Shown here: positions 15,885 to 23,976 of the stretch, piece after piece | How positions within the stretch are numbered: position 1 is the first letter of the stretch | Layout: every line of letters starts with the position of its first letter | NCBI RefSeq assembly: GCF_003710815.1 | Contig: NZ_RHHP01000029.1 | Span: forward strand, 1-49,387 | Length of the DNA stretch: 49,387 nt | Direction of reading: 5' to 3' | Source of the DNA: Brevibacillus centrosporus | Lineage (GTDB): Bacteria > Bacillota > Bacilli > Brevibacillales > Brevibacillaceae | Position numbers and translations under genes: made by a program | The notes under the pieces: generated by a model | Databases searched by the model: none | The model's input: the letters and a program-made list of their open reading frames with translations, nothing else | Told to the model about the DNA's origin: nothing

Positions 15885-16922
15885 TTACTTGGCGGCAGCC
15901 ACATTTTTATGGGCTGCTTCATCCGTATTTTTTCCCAGCTCATGCTTAATGAACAAGTACCGCTCTATCTCACGCAGCAAATAAAACAACGAAGCGCGTG
16001 TCTCGAACTCCTCGCGCGAGGTCGGCAAACCTGTCTCCCTGATCTCATATCGCATGACGAGCAGTTGATCGAGGAAACGATAAGCGGTATTCCCCGGATG
16101 GACCGAGTCACTGAGCCGCTCCAAAAAGTCCGCCATCTGATGCCCCTGCGGTACCTGGATATCGAGCGTGGAGACGATCGGCATCATCCGCTCCAGAAGC
16201 TCGAACTGCTTCTCGCGCATCACAAAATACTGGTAGTACGGATCGTCTTCCCTTTTTCCCAGCCGATTGTCAACTGAGCGAGAGGCGAGCTGCACCGCTT
16301 TCCCCAGCAAGCCTGGCGTTTCGATCATCTCGTGACCATCCCAATTGCTTTCCCCATGACGCAAATAATAGGCAAATTCTTTGAGGATCTTCATGAAGTT
16401 TTGCTCGATCTGTGATTGCATGGCCTTCAGCTCGTTGTCCAAGCTAGGCATGTACAAATTGACGATCAGGGCTACCCCTACCCCAATCAGCAGCAGCGCC
16501 AATTCGTTCAAAATGAGGGAAAGATCCATTCGCTGCGAGGAGTATAAGTGCATCATGACAACCATGCTGCTGATGAAGCCTTCCTGAATCTTAAAGCGCA
16601 CAGCCAATGGCAAAAAGATCAGAATCGCCAGCATGATAGCCAGCGGCGAGTATCCGAGCAAGGCAAACAATGCCATCCCGATCCCCAATCCCAGCAAACT
16701 TGCGAGAATCCGGTTTCCGACGGTTCGAAACGATTGTTTTACCGTTACTTGAATGCAGAGAATGGTAATGATCCCTGCCGATGCGGGAAACATCAGGTCA
16801 AACTGCTGGGCGAGCAAGATCGATACGGCTGTACCAACTGCCGTCTTTAATGTGCGATAGCCGATTTTTAGTGAAAGGAATCTCAGTCCTGCTCCCTCCT
16901 TGCTGATAGAATATGCTCCCAC
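15885..16922 (-). CDS. Aromatic acid exporter family (DUF939, YqjA-like) membrane protein
   Basis: About 345 residues. The N-terminal half has six hydrophobic segments (for example SAGIITILCIQVTV, LLGLGIGMALFALLGYSPLA, LLIGVGVALIVNLYMP) and the C-terminal half is a cytosolic helical domain, the ArAE_1 plus ArAE_1_C layout of B. subtilis YqjA. Related FUSC/AaeB proteins export aromatic acids; the function of the Firmicute branch is not established. GTG at 16922 (AGAGGA upstream) is my choice; a GTG 18 bp further upstream is possible. It is transcribed alone. Confidence 0.85.
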   Translation of the reverse strand: MGAYSISKEGAGLRFLSLKIGYRTLKTAVGTAVSILLAQQFDLMFPASAGIITILCIQVTVKQSFRTVGNRILASLLGLGIGMALFALLGYSPLAIMLAILIFLPLAVRFKIQEGFISSMVVMMHLYSSQRMDLSLILNELALLLIGVGVALIVNLYMPSLDNELKAMQSQIEQNFMKILKEFAYYLRHGESNWDGHEMIETPGLLGKAVQLASRSVDNRLGKREDDPYYQYFVMREKQFELLERMMPIVSTLDIQVPQGHQMADFLERLSDSVHPGNTAYRFLDQLLVMRYEIRETGLPTSREEFETRASLFYLLREIERYLFIKHELGKNTDEAAHKNVAAAK

Positions 16923-16988
16923 TTTCTTTCCTCTTTCCACTGTACCAAAAAATGTGAACGAACCAAAGCTACGACTTTGTTAAGGGAA

Positions 16989-17019
16989 AGAAAAAGGACG
17001 TCCATTTTGAGGACATCCT
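16989..17019 (-). terminator. Terminator of the zinc-ribbon membrane protein gene
   Basis: Minus-strand stem AGGATGTCC/GGACGTCCT (one G-U pair, 7-nt loop) followed by TTTTTC, 16 bp past the stop codon. Confidence 0.8.
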
Positions 17020-17034
17020 CTTTGCTTCAATCAT

Positions 17035-17451
17035 TCACTGTTTTTTTCCGCACTTCGGGCAGTACTGAAAGCTCGACTGTACACTTTGCCCACAATAGGG
17101 ACAAAATGCTCGCTCTGGCGACAGCTTCTGTGTGCGTTCTACCGGATCTTTTGCTGTTTCAGCTCCCCTGAACCGTACATCGAGCGGATCGGGCTCTTCT
17201 TTTGAATCCGTTATATCGAACAAGGACATTCTCTGTTTAGACGTCGCGTTCTTGTAATGATAGACGGCTTGAAATATCCCGAAACCCACAAAGAGAATCC
17301 CCGCTGCCGGAAAAATAAAGCCGATGGGGAATGGGGCATCACGGGTAATGGTGAACGCCATGATCGTCCAGAATATCCCGAAAATGGCGACGACGATACT
17401 GCCGGCTGCACCCATAGTAGATGGCCCGCGACCAGGTTTTATGCTTTTCAA
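17035..17451 (-). CDS. Membrane protein with C-terminal zinc ribbon
   Basis: 138-residue protein with two transmembrane segments (about 14-34, GAAGSIVVAIFGIFWTIM; about 43-63, IGFIFPAAGILFVGFGIF), a charged linker, and a C-terminal zinc ribbon CPYCG-x11-CPKCG. The start is TTG at 17451 because GGAGGGG lies 5 nt upstream; longer ATG-started forms lack a ribosome site. Zinc-ribbon membrane proteins of this size are common in Bacilli and mostly uncharacterised. It follows the small YcdB-related gene by 65 bp and may share its transcript. Confidence 0.8.
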   Translation of the reverse strand: MKSIKPGRGPSTMGAAGSIVVAIFGIFWTIMAFTITRDAPFPIGFIFPAAGILFVGFGIFQAVYHYKNATSKQRMSLFDITDSKEEPDPLDVRFRGAETAKDPVERTQKLSPERAFCPYCGQSVQSSFQYCPKCGKKQ

Positions 17452-17516
17452 AATATCCCCTCCTCTTTCTATCTTAGCGGAAAACGGGGGGAGGCTCAAA
17501 TCGAAGCGGGGGGAAA

Positions 17517-17791
17517 TTACTGTTCTGTCTGCTCTTTCCACATCTTATCAAAGCTGATCCACTTTCCTGTATGGCCGTCTACGATCGCCCCGTCTCCTGT
17601 CAGGCTATAAACGAGAATCGGCTTTGGCTCGCCCGTTTCCTCGTCGAATCCGAAAGGCTGCTTGTAGTACAGCTTAAGAACGGGATTCACCGATGCCCGC
17701 TCAACACTGTTGCCAAAAACGAAAGATACGAAAAGGAGGAGAAGAGATACTAAGTATGAACGTTTTTTCGATATAGTTGCTTTCGTTTCAC
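17517..17791 (-). pseudogene. Small exported protein related to the YcdB C-terminal segment, frameshifted
   Basis: A GTG at 17791 with GGGGG 7 nt upstream begins a basic peptide (MKRKQLYRK) that runs into a stop after 13 codons. One extra A in the A6 run at 17763-17768 (T6 on the plus strand) would join it to the frame that continues as a hydrophobic signal sequence (SYLVSLLLLFVSFVFG) and then YYKQPFGFDEETGEPKPILV to TGKWISFDKMWKEQTEQ, giving about 91 residues. The ending parallels PMLVYRYVGDKGVVDALTGK in the upstream YcdB/SLH protein. It is either a true one-base loss, a homopolymer sequencing error, or slippage. It starts 14 bp after that gene's stop codon. Confidence 0.7.
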
Positions 17792-17804
17792 AGTAGGTCC
17801 CCCT

Positions 17805-20060
17805 TTACTCCTGACCCTGTCTTAGCTGGATCAGATCTTGCAACAATTGAGCAGCTTCTCCCCGTGTCAAAGGATCGTTTGGCGAAAAGGCTGTCTTCGT
17901 TTTGCCCTCGATCAGACCCAAGGCATGGACGATCGCCACGGCGGGAATGTCCTGCTGTAGCACATCTGGATACACGGACTGGAAGACGCCCGGCTTGTTC
18001 AATAGATCCCCATAGCCGAGAAGTCTGGCCGCCATGTCAGCCGCTTGTGCGCGGGTAATGGCCAGATCCGGTTCAAATTTTGTGCCTTGTTTGGCGATGA
18101 AGCCGTACTGTAGTCCTTTTTGAATAACGGCATAGTGCGAATGCTCTTTCGTTACATCTTCAAACTCAAAGCGTTCTTTTTCTTCGTCTTCCGCCCTCAA
18201 TCTCAACGGGTCATGAAACTCGATCCGAGTGGTCAAACGTGACAGCCATTGGGCCATCTCCATTCGAGTTACCTGTTTATCTGGCAACAGCTTTCCTTCC
18301 TCTACCGTCATGAATCCATTTCGCACAACATACTCCAACGCTTCCTGGTAGGGATGTCCTGCCAAATCTTCCGGACGCTGCTTTTTCCGTTCGGCATCGA
18401 AACTGATCCATTTTCCGGTGAGTGCGTCGACGACTCCCTTATCACCTACATAGCGATAGACCAGCATCGGCTTGGTCATTGACTTTGGCAGATCCTTATT
18501 GCCCGGCTGGGGCTGGAAGTAAGTCAGCATCCATTTCTTTTGAGCCTGCTCGACTTTCCTTGCCTCCGTAGGATCGATTGTTTTTGCCACCTTGAGCGCA
18601 GCTAGATCCGGCAGGTCATTCGCGTTTGCTTGCAGCGATTCCGCTATGCCGGTCTCAGGATTCACCTCAACGAAGAAGCCTTTATTTTCGATCGGCACGC
18701 CATCCTTCATCCAGCCAAACTCCACCATAAAGGGGCTTCCCCTGCGCAGCTGTTCTTGCTGGAAGAGGTCAGAGGGCTGCTCGTCCAGCAGATAGATCTC
18801 ACCAAGTCTGTCCGAGTAAAAGGTTTTTACCAGCTGGATTGCCCCAGCCACGGCTTCCTTCCACGCTACGGCTTTCTCTATTTTTTGCCCTCCCCGACCT
18901 GAGCCCTCACCCAGCATGACCTCCTCTAGCTGACCACGATCGTTGATCCGGAGCTGGACTGTTTCTGCTTGTCTGTCTTTGCTTTGCACCGGAGAAAAGT
19001 CAAATTTCCAATTGCGAATCTGCACCCCGTTTGGTCCCGAAGAGCTTCCTCCCCCACGACTGCCTTCCGAGAGGTATTGTCCGGGCAGCTTTTTGATCAG
19101 CTGCTCGGCTATTCCTTGGGCTTCTTCCTTGGTGATCAGCCTAGAGACTTTGTCTTTCGAAGCTGGCAAAACAGTCTTTCCCAGTGGTTGCAAGGGTTTG
19201 GTCTCTTCAGCATTTTGTCCCAAAGCGTTGATGACTTTTCCAGTTAAGGCGTCCACGTATTGCGGATCCTTTTGTCCGTACGCGAATACCAGTGCAAATT
19301 TTCCGTTGTCCCGATCAAAATTGCCTGTAATGCTTTCGAGCACCTTGTAGGAGAGTGTGGGAGTAATCCTTTCTCCCCCTGCATTCTGTGCACGCTCTAT
19401 GAGCAAAGCTTGCTCAGGATCGGGCAAGTCCTCGTTGTTCCAATCTTTCGCGTACAAAATGACCTGTCCTGCCTCATCAAGAACAAGCTGAATGCCATTT
19501 TCCAGGAACGGTATACCTTTTTCGATCCTCGTAAACATAAACACTTGCTGTGGCCACTCGGTATAATAAGGGTTCAAAGCAGCGTACTCATTGGGCTTGG
19601 ACAGTCGTTTGCGCTCTGCCTCGCTCGTCACCCTCTGCAGAAACACCATTGCGTTTTCCAACGCCTGCTTTTCTCCAACGCTACCGATCGTACCGCTTGT
19701 CTTCCCATCCGTTGTATAGCGCGAATATTGGAGCAATTCTCCTGTCACAGCATCGATAACGGCATTCACTCTAGCATTCTCTTGAGCATTCGTCCACGAG
19801 AGCGACCATGACTGCTTGAAGTAAGGGGAACGCTCTGGCCCTTTTAACGCCGCATTGATTTGCTTGAAATCAGCAGGAACGAGGCCCCATTTTTGAGCGA
19901 GTTGAGTGACTTGCTCCTTTGACAGCAGCGGGGTTAACGCGTCGGAGGCATACACGGCGTGAATTGTGCTTTGCGATGGGAGGATGCCGAATAACGTAGA
20001 CATCACAAACAATGCTGACAAACCTGCTGTCATGTTCCTAAGCTTTTTTCCTTGCATCAT
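17805..20060 (-). CDS. Exported YcdB/YcdC-domain protein with S-layer homology domains
   Basis: 751-residue cell-surface protein. A signal peptide (about 1-39, ending near VYAS) is followed by two YcdB/YcdC repeats, each a PepSY-like region with the phrase VDALTGK (about 45-280 and 300-545), and then three SLH modules in the last 190 residues (HPYQEALEYVVRNGFMTVEEG; FEDVTKEHSHYAVIQKGLQY; YPDVLQQDIPAVAIVHALGL), which bind pyruvylated secondary cell-wall polymer. YcdB proteins are of unknown function, possibly protease inhibitors. ATG follows GGAGGAAGGAG. It heads a unit with the small frameshifted paralogue and maybe the zinc-ribbon gene. Confidence 0.88.
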   Translation of the reverse strand: MMQGKKLRNMTAGLSALFVMSTLFGILPSQSTIHAVYASDALTPLLSKEQVTQLAQKWGLVPADFKQINAALKGPERSPYFKQSWSLSWTNAQENARVNAVIDAVTGELLQYSRYTTDGKTSGTIGSVGEKQALENAMVFLQRVTSEAERKRLSKPNEYAALNPYYTEWPQQVFMFTRIEKGIPFLENGIQLVLDEAGQVILYAKDWNNEDLPDPEQALLIERAQNAGGERITPTLSYKVLESITGNFDRDNGKFALVFAYGQKDPQYVDALTGKVINALGQNAEETKPLQPLGKTVLPASKDKVSRLITKEEAQGIAEQLIKKLPGQYLSEGSRGGGSSSGPNGVQIRNWKFDFSPVQSKDRQAETVQLRINDRGQLEEVMLGEGSGRGGQKIEKAVAWKEAVAGAIQLVKTFYSDRLGEIYLLDEQPSDLFQQEQLRRGSPFMVEFGWMKDGVPIENKGFFVEVNPETGIAESLQANANDLPDLAALKVAKTIDPTEARKVEQAQKKWMLTYFQPQPGNKDLPKSMTKPMLVYRYVGDKGVVDALTGKWISFDAERKKQRPEDLAGHPYQEALEYVVRNGFMTVEEGKLLPDKQVTRMEMAQWLSRLTTRIEFHDPLRLRAEDEEKERFEFEDVTKEHSHYAVIQKGLQYGFIAKQGTKFEPDLAITRAQAADMAARLLGYGDLLNKPGVFQSVYPDVLQQDIPAVAIVHALGLIEGKTKTAFSPNDPLTRGEAAQLLQDLIQLRQGQE

Positions 20061-20108
20061 AAGAATAGCTCCTTCCTCCTACCATTTGGACACCCCACCC
20101 ATTTTACC

Positions 20109-20126
20109 ATTAATTTGGAAATTAAT
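20109..20126. promoter_or_regulatory. Perfect AT-rich palindrome upstream of the SLH protein gene
   Basis: ATTAATTT-GG-AAATTAAT lies about 50 bp upstream of the SLH gene start, within a possible promoter spacer whose -10 would be TAAAAT on the minus strand. It is a plausible operator; nothing in the window identifies its protein. Confidence 0.35.
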
Positions 20127-20136
20127 AGACTGGATT

Positions 20137-20166
20137 GAAAAAAAAATGCCCTCGTGATTTTCACGC
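20137..20166 (-). terminator. Terminator of the VOC-family gene
   Basis: Short minus-strand hairpin (CGTGA/TCACG, 3-nt loop) followed within 7 nt by a run of nine T residues, 20 bp past the VOC gene stop codon. The stem is weak, the T-run strong. Confidence 0.55.
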
Positions 20167-20185
20167 AGACAGATTTCTTGCTACT

Positions 20186-20560
20186 CTACCGATTCCCGCC
20201 GCTATTGGCAGAAGCATGCCCAAGAATGTTTACAAGTTTTCCTAAAGGGTCTCGCACGTAGAAACGCCGAACGCCCCATGGCTCATCGGCCGGGCCATAT
20301 TCAACAGGAATTCCAGCTTGTACGACACGTTTCAATGCTTCTTCGACGTCATCGACTTCTACGGATAAATCCGGTGTCAGGGTACCCGAGCCCCCTTGGG
20401 TAGCGAAGCTGATTTGAATACTCATCTGTTCCTTTGCGCCATAGGTAGCAATCCACCCGTGGTCCATGACAACTTCCAAGCCGAGCACGTCTTGATAAAA
20501 GCTTTTCGCTCCTGCAGCATCCTGCGTTTCGATATTGGCAACGATGCGTTTTACCTTCAT
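20186..20560 (-). CDS. VOC (glyoxalase/bleomycin resistance) superfamily protein
   Basis: 124-residue protein with the paired beta-alpha-beta-beta-beta units of the VOC fold: IVANIETQDAAGAKSFYQDV in the first half, LSVEVDDVEEALKRVVQAG and VRRFYVRDPLGKLVNILGH in the second. The last strand (DPLGKLVNIL) is the usual metal-site strand, but a full set of metal ligands is not obvious. Members include glyoxalases, dioxygenases and antibiotic-binding proteins. The ATG at 20560 was preferred over one 12 bp upstream since GGGGAG precedes it. It is transcribed alone. Confidence 0.85.
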   Translation of the reverse strand: MKVKRIVANIETQDAAGAKSFYQDVLGLEVVMDHGWIATYGAKEQMSIQISFATQGGSGTLTPDLSVEVDDVEEALKRVVQAGIPVEYGPADEPWGVRRFYVRDPLGKLVNILGHASANSGGNR

Positions 20561-20642
20561 TTGGCTCCCCATCCTTGTGCACGCGTTTTCTGGTTACATT
20601 ATCCATTTTATCATTTAATTGGAACACATATCGCTTCAGGCG

Positions 20643-20681
20643 TAAAAAAATCTGCCCTTGCGAATATCGCTCAGGCAGACC
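20643..20681 (-). terminator. Rho-independent terminator of hemQ
   Basis: Minus-strand stem TCTGCC...GCG / CGC...GGCAGA followed by seven T residues, 18 bp past the hemQ stop codon. Confidence 0.85.
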
Positions 20682-20698
20682 TCTTTTGACTCTATAAA

Positions 20699-21451
20699 TT
20701 ACACCTCAAGCATTTTGCCGAGCGTTTCCACATTCAGCACGTTTCCTACCAGGAAGTTGCCGAATTCGCCGAAGCGTGCGCTGACTTCGTCAAAGCGCAT
20801 TTCGTAGACAATATGTTTGAATTCCAGTGGATCGTTGGCAAACAGGGTAACGCCCCATTCCCAATCGTCGAAGCCGACGGAGCCTCCGATAATTTGTTTT
20901 ACTTTTCCTGCATACTTGCGGCCAATCATGCCGTGAGAACGCATCATTTCCTGGCGCTCCTGCATGGTCAGCATGTACCAGTTGTCCTGCAGGTCGCGTT
21001 TTTTGTTCATCGGGTAGAAGCAGATGTGCTCCCACTTTGGCAGGATCGGGTACAGACGGTCGCGTACGTGGGGGTTCGCCTTTGGATCTTCACCTGGATT
21101 GTTGACGTAGTTGCTCAGCTCCACGACGGATACGTAGGAGTAAGGAGCTTCCGTATATGTAGCGAAACGGGTTTTGTTGAACGCTGTTTTGATCTCGTCC
21201 AGCTCCTGCATGGTTGGGCGCAGGAACATGAACACCAGATCAGCCTTATGCCCCAAAATGGAGTAGACGGCCGTGCTGCCTTGCGCCTCTGCTTCGTTCG
21301 CTTCCCATGTACGGATCAGCGTATTCAGCTCGTCCAAAGCAGCTTGGCGCTCAGCCTCAGATGCCGCTCTCCACTTTTCCCAATTGATTGTGCGGAAATT
21401 ATGATACGTATACCAACCTTCCAATGTAAGCAACGCTTCATTCGCGCTCAT
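20699..21451 (-). CDS. hemQ: Coproheme decarboxylase (HemQ/ChdC)
   Basis: 250-residue enzyme of the chlorite-dismutase-like fold that performs the last step of the Gram-positive coproporphyrin-dependent haem pathway, converting coproheme to haem b with peroxide. YPMNKKR (about 146-152) holds the tyrosine expected for decarboxylation, and the RSHGMIGRKYAG segment carries the predicted proximal haem histidine; FDDWEWGVTLF and YEMRFDEVSARFGEFG are diagnostic. The length is normal. ATG follows AAAGGAG. A TATACT with TG extension at 21501-21506 on the minus strand is a likely -10. Essential housekeeping gene, transcribed alone. Confidence 0.95.
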   Translation of the reverse strand: MSANEALLTLEGWYTYHNFRTINWEKWRAASEAERQAALDELNTLIRTWEANEAEAQGSTAVYSILGHKADLVFMFLRPTMQELDEIKTAFNKTRFATYTEAPYSYVSVVELSNYVNNPGEDPKANPHVRDRLYPILPKWEHICFYPMNKKRDLQDNWYMLTMQERQEMMRSHGMIGRKYAGKVKQIIGGSVGFDDWEWGVTLFANDPLEFKHIVYEMRFDEVSARFGEFGNFLVGNVLNVETLGKMLEV

Positions 21452-21566
21452 GGAATTCAGCTCCTTTGAAATATCTGGTTATCCCGACTGCAACATTCCC
21501 AGTATAGCATAAGGAGATGGTCGATATTCGGAACAGATTCGTGAACACAAAGCTTTTCCTCGTTTG

Positions 21567-22316
21567 TCAGGATCGCAGCTTGGCGGAGAGGGCTGAAGCT
21601 GCCTCCTCGTCCACGATGACGGTCACATCAGGATGCAGCTGCAGCAAGGACGCAGGGACGTCAGCGGTCAATTCCCCCTCTAGCATTTGCGAAACCGCTT
21701 GTGCTTTCGCTTCGCCACTCGCCAGCAAAATAATCTTCTTCGCTCCGAGAATGGTCTGAATCCCCATCGAAACAGCCTGCGTGGGCACTTCCTGGATGCT
21801 GTCGAAATACCGTGCATTTGCCTCCATCGTGCTTTGTGTCAGCGCAACGACGCGCGTAGTCGTGTCCTTCGTAGAGCCTGGCTCGTTAAAGCCGATGTGA
21901 CCGTTGTTGCCGATCCCCAGCACTTGAATATCGATGCCGCCTGCCTGTGCAATCGCCTGCTCGTAACGCTTGCACTCTGCTTCCAGATCTTCGGCATCGC
22001 CTTGCGGAACATGCGTTTTTTCCTCTGGAAGGTTGATGTGCGCAAACAAATTTTCATTCATGTACGTCCGATAGCTCTGCGGATGAAGGCTTGGCAGTCC
22101 GACATACTCATCGAGGTTAAAGCTTTTCGCCTGAGAAAAATCAACGCCATCCTGTTGGTGCAGGGAAACAAGCTCCCGATACATCCCGACTGGCGTCCCA
22201 CCTGTTGCCAGCCCCAATACCGTTTTCGGATTGCGAGTGACCTCTTCTGCGATCAGCTTTGCTGCCTGTTTGCTCATATCGTTGTAGTCTTTTACGATGA
22301 CCAGCTTCACTTTCAT
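21567..22316 (-). CDS. nagB: Glucosamine-6-phosphate deaminase
   Basis: 249-residue cytosolic enzyme converting glucosamine-6-phosphate to fructose-6-phosphate and ammonia, the entry of amino sugars into glycolysis. LGLATGGTPVGMY (about 37-49), FNLDEYVGL (catalytic Asp region), LGIGNNGHIGFNEPGS (His active site) and the C-terminal ASALSAKL are classical. ATG at 22316 follows AGGAGGG. It lies 10 bp downstream of the RpiR-type regulator and is co-transcribed with it. nagA is not in the window. It could also receive amino-sugar phosphate from the PIG-L/kinase locus. Confidence 0.97.
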   Translation of the reverse strand: MKVKLVIVKDYNDMSKQAAKLIAEEVTRNPKTVLGLATGGTPVGMYRELVSLHQQDGVDFSQAKSFNLDEYVGLPSLHPQSYRTYMNENLFAHINLPEEKTHVPQGDAEDLEAECKRYEQAIAQAGGIDIQVLGIGNNGHIGFNEPGSTKDTTTRVVALTQSTMEANARYFDSIQEVPTQAVSMGIQTILGAKKIILLASGEAKAQAVSQMLEGELTADVPASLLQLHPDVTVIVDEEAASALSAKLRS

Positions 22317-22326
22317 TTCCCTCCTG

Positions 22327-23217
22327 TTAATACTTTCTCGCAAGGACTGCTTTTGCCGTCCGTTCCTTGTACATCAAAGCCTTTTCCTTGTTTCGCATGG
22401 TCAATGAGGTTACGATGACGTCGAGCACGTGCAGCTGCGCCATTTTGGCTGCCAGTGATCCACCCTGCAGGGGACCTTCCTGAGCAGCCGTCAACAAGGT
22501 AATGTCCGCCACATTTGTAATCGGTGAGCGCCGGTAATGCGTGATGCAGATGACCGTTGCGCCCGCTTCCTTCGCTACCTTCAATGAATCAATGGTGTCT
22601 TTGGTGCTCCCGGAAACCGAAAGCCCGACCGCCACATCCCCTGGACCCAAAGTGGCCGCTGCCATCGCCTGTAGATGAGACTCCGTAAAGGCGTCCACCC
22701 GCAGGCCGATTCGCAGGCAAGTGTATTTGGCATCCTGGGCGGTTACTGCAGATGTACCTACTCCGTAAAAGTGGATGGTACCCGCATTCCCCAGCAGCTC
22801 GATGCAACGCTCCAGCTGCTCCAAGTCGAATAGCGCACTCGTATCTTCAATGGCCTGGCGATTCGTCGCCGTTACCTTTTGTGTCAATATCCCCAAGGAA
22901 TCGTCTTCGCCCACTTCGCCATGCAAATTTTTCACCGGGTTCACCAGCTCCTGCGCCAATGCGAGCTTGAACTCCTGGTAGCCGCGAAAACCGATTTTCC
23001 TACAGAAACGCAAGACCGTCGTCTCGCCCACTTCTGCCTTTTCCGCCAAATCGATGACAGAGGAGTAAATCACACTCTCTGTTTGATTCAGCACGATGTG
23101 GGCTACCTTTTGCTCCGATTTTGTAAAGGATGGCAGCAAGCTTTGAATTTGCAGCAGCGTATTCGTTTTGCCATTCGCCGCAGCCGAAGCTTCCAACCCC
23201 TGATCCTGTTGCTCCAC
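22327..23217 (-). CDS. MurR/RpiR-family regulator of the nagB operon
   Basis: 296-residue regulator. The N-terminal HTH_6 domain (LPSFTKSEQKVAHIVLNQ, then ETTVLRFCRKIGFRGYQEFK, about 20-85) binds DNA; the C-terminal SIS domain (IHFYGVGTSAVTAQDAKYTC, VGLSVSGSTKDTIDSL, about 130-270) senses phosphosugars. GTG at 23217 is chosen because AGGAGGAAGAAGG lies upstream and the longer frame begins inside the promoter palindrome. It precedes nagB, so it most likely responds to GlcN6P or GlcNAc6P; repression or activation cannot be told. Confidence 0.9.
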   Translation of the reverse strand: MEQQDQGLEASAAANGKTNTLLQIQSLLPSFTKSEQKVAHIVLNQTESVIYSSVIDLAEKAEVGETTVLRFCRKIGFRGYQEFKLALAQELVNPVKNLHGEVGEDDSLGILTQKVTATNRQAIEDTSALFDLEQLERCIELLGNAGTIHFYGVGTSAVTAQDAKYTCLRIGLRVDAFTESHLQAMAAATLGPGDVAVGLSVSGSTKDTIDSLKVAKEAGATVICITHYRRSPITNVADITLLTAAQEGPLQGGSLAAKMAQLHVLDVIVTSLTMRNKEKALMYKERTAKAVLARKY

Positions 23218-23244
23218 GATCCTTCTTCCTCCTCCATGCAAAAA

Positions 23245-23318
23245 GGCTGTAGTATTCCTACAGCCATTATACACGAAATGGAGTTATCCGCCACTTCCTA
23301 AGAAAAAAGTGGAGTTAT
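23245..23318 (-). promoter_or_regulatory. Promoter and operator region of the rpiR-nagB operon
   Basis: On the minus strand an extended -10 TGTATAAT (23266-23273) is followed directly by a perfect palindrome GGCTGTAG-5 nt-CTACAGCC (23245-23265) covering the predicted start site. Upstream, the 9-mer ATAACTCCA occurs twice in the same orientation (plus-strand TGGAGTTAT at 23279-23287 and 23310-23318). The palindrome is followed by TTTTTGC, so an attenuator is an alternative to an operator. Confidence 0.6.
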
Positions 23319-23375
23319 TCTTCTTTCATCTGGTTTTTTGGCAAGATCAGACCTACAAGCCTTTTTGTCCCACAA

Positions 23376-23417
23376 GAAAAAAAGACATCCACTCACGAAA
23401 AAAAGTGAGCAAATGCC
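23376..23417 (-). terminator. Rho-independent terminator of yisL
   Basis: A 13-bp stem with G-U pairs (GGCATTTGCTCAC with GTGAGTGGATGTC, 8-nt loop) precedes seven T residues on the minus strand, 22 bp past the yisL stop. Confidence 0.8.
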
Positions 23418-23439
23418 TTTGGAAATCCATTCTGTTCCG

Positions 23440-23793
23440 TTACGCAAATACACGGTAGCCGAGCATGATGACGACAACCATAACGACCAGTGCCCCGATG
23501 AAAAAGCCAAGGCTTCCATCCTGTCTGCGGGCACGCCCCATACACATTTCGATCAAACCAAACGACACGATGGCGAGCACGCCTTTTACATAATAGTAGA
23601 CGTCGGTCGTGTGGAATTGGAACAGCATCCATGCGCCAGTTACCAAAATAATGACCATCATCAAGCGCAGCAGCATATGTAATACTTTTGCTACTTTCGT
23701 CTTGCCTGCGCGGTATAGAATGTACCCGATGATCAAGAGGACAAATGCAGCCTCCCAGCCACCTACGTGCGCTTTTAACAACGCATAACCCAT
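23440..23793 (-). CDS. yisL: YisL/UPF0344 family membrane protein
   Basis: 117-residue protein with four transmembrane segments (AAFVLLIIGYILYR, LHMLLRLMMVIILVTGAWML, YYVKGVLAIVSFGLIEMCMG, GFFIGALVVMVVVIMLGYRVF). The order and length match the B. subtilis YisL family, whose function is unknown. ATG has GAGGAG upstream. A TGTTATAAT extended -10 at 23838-23846 (minus strand) is a likely promoter. It is transcribed alone, between the nagB operon and the hydroxyproline operon. Confidence 0.85.
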   Translation of the reverse strand: MGYALLKAHVGGWEAAFVLLIIGYILYRAGKTKVAKVLHMLLRLMMVIILVTGAWMLFQFHTTDVYYYVKGVLAIVSFGLIEMCMGRARRQDGSLGFFIGALVVMVVVIMLGYRVFA

Positions 23794-23925
23794 ATGAAAA
23801 TCAACTCCTCGATCCTTATTTAATGCCTGTCCTCGACATTATAACAGAAGTGTCGGTAAAATGCAGACGCTCGGACACATGGCATTATTGTGACAACAGG
23901 AGCAAGATGATGCTGCATGGCCTTC

Positions 23926-23956
23926 ATAAAAAAAGACTGCACCTATCGTGCAGCCT
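23926..23956 (-). terminator. Terminator of the hydroxyproline catabolic operon
   Basis: Minus-strand stem GGCTGCAC/GTGCAGTC (5-nt loop) followed by seven T residues, 21 bp past the last gene of the operon. Confidence 0.85.
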
Positions 23957-23976
23957 CTGGCCCCCATAATCTCCCC

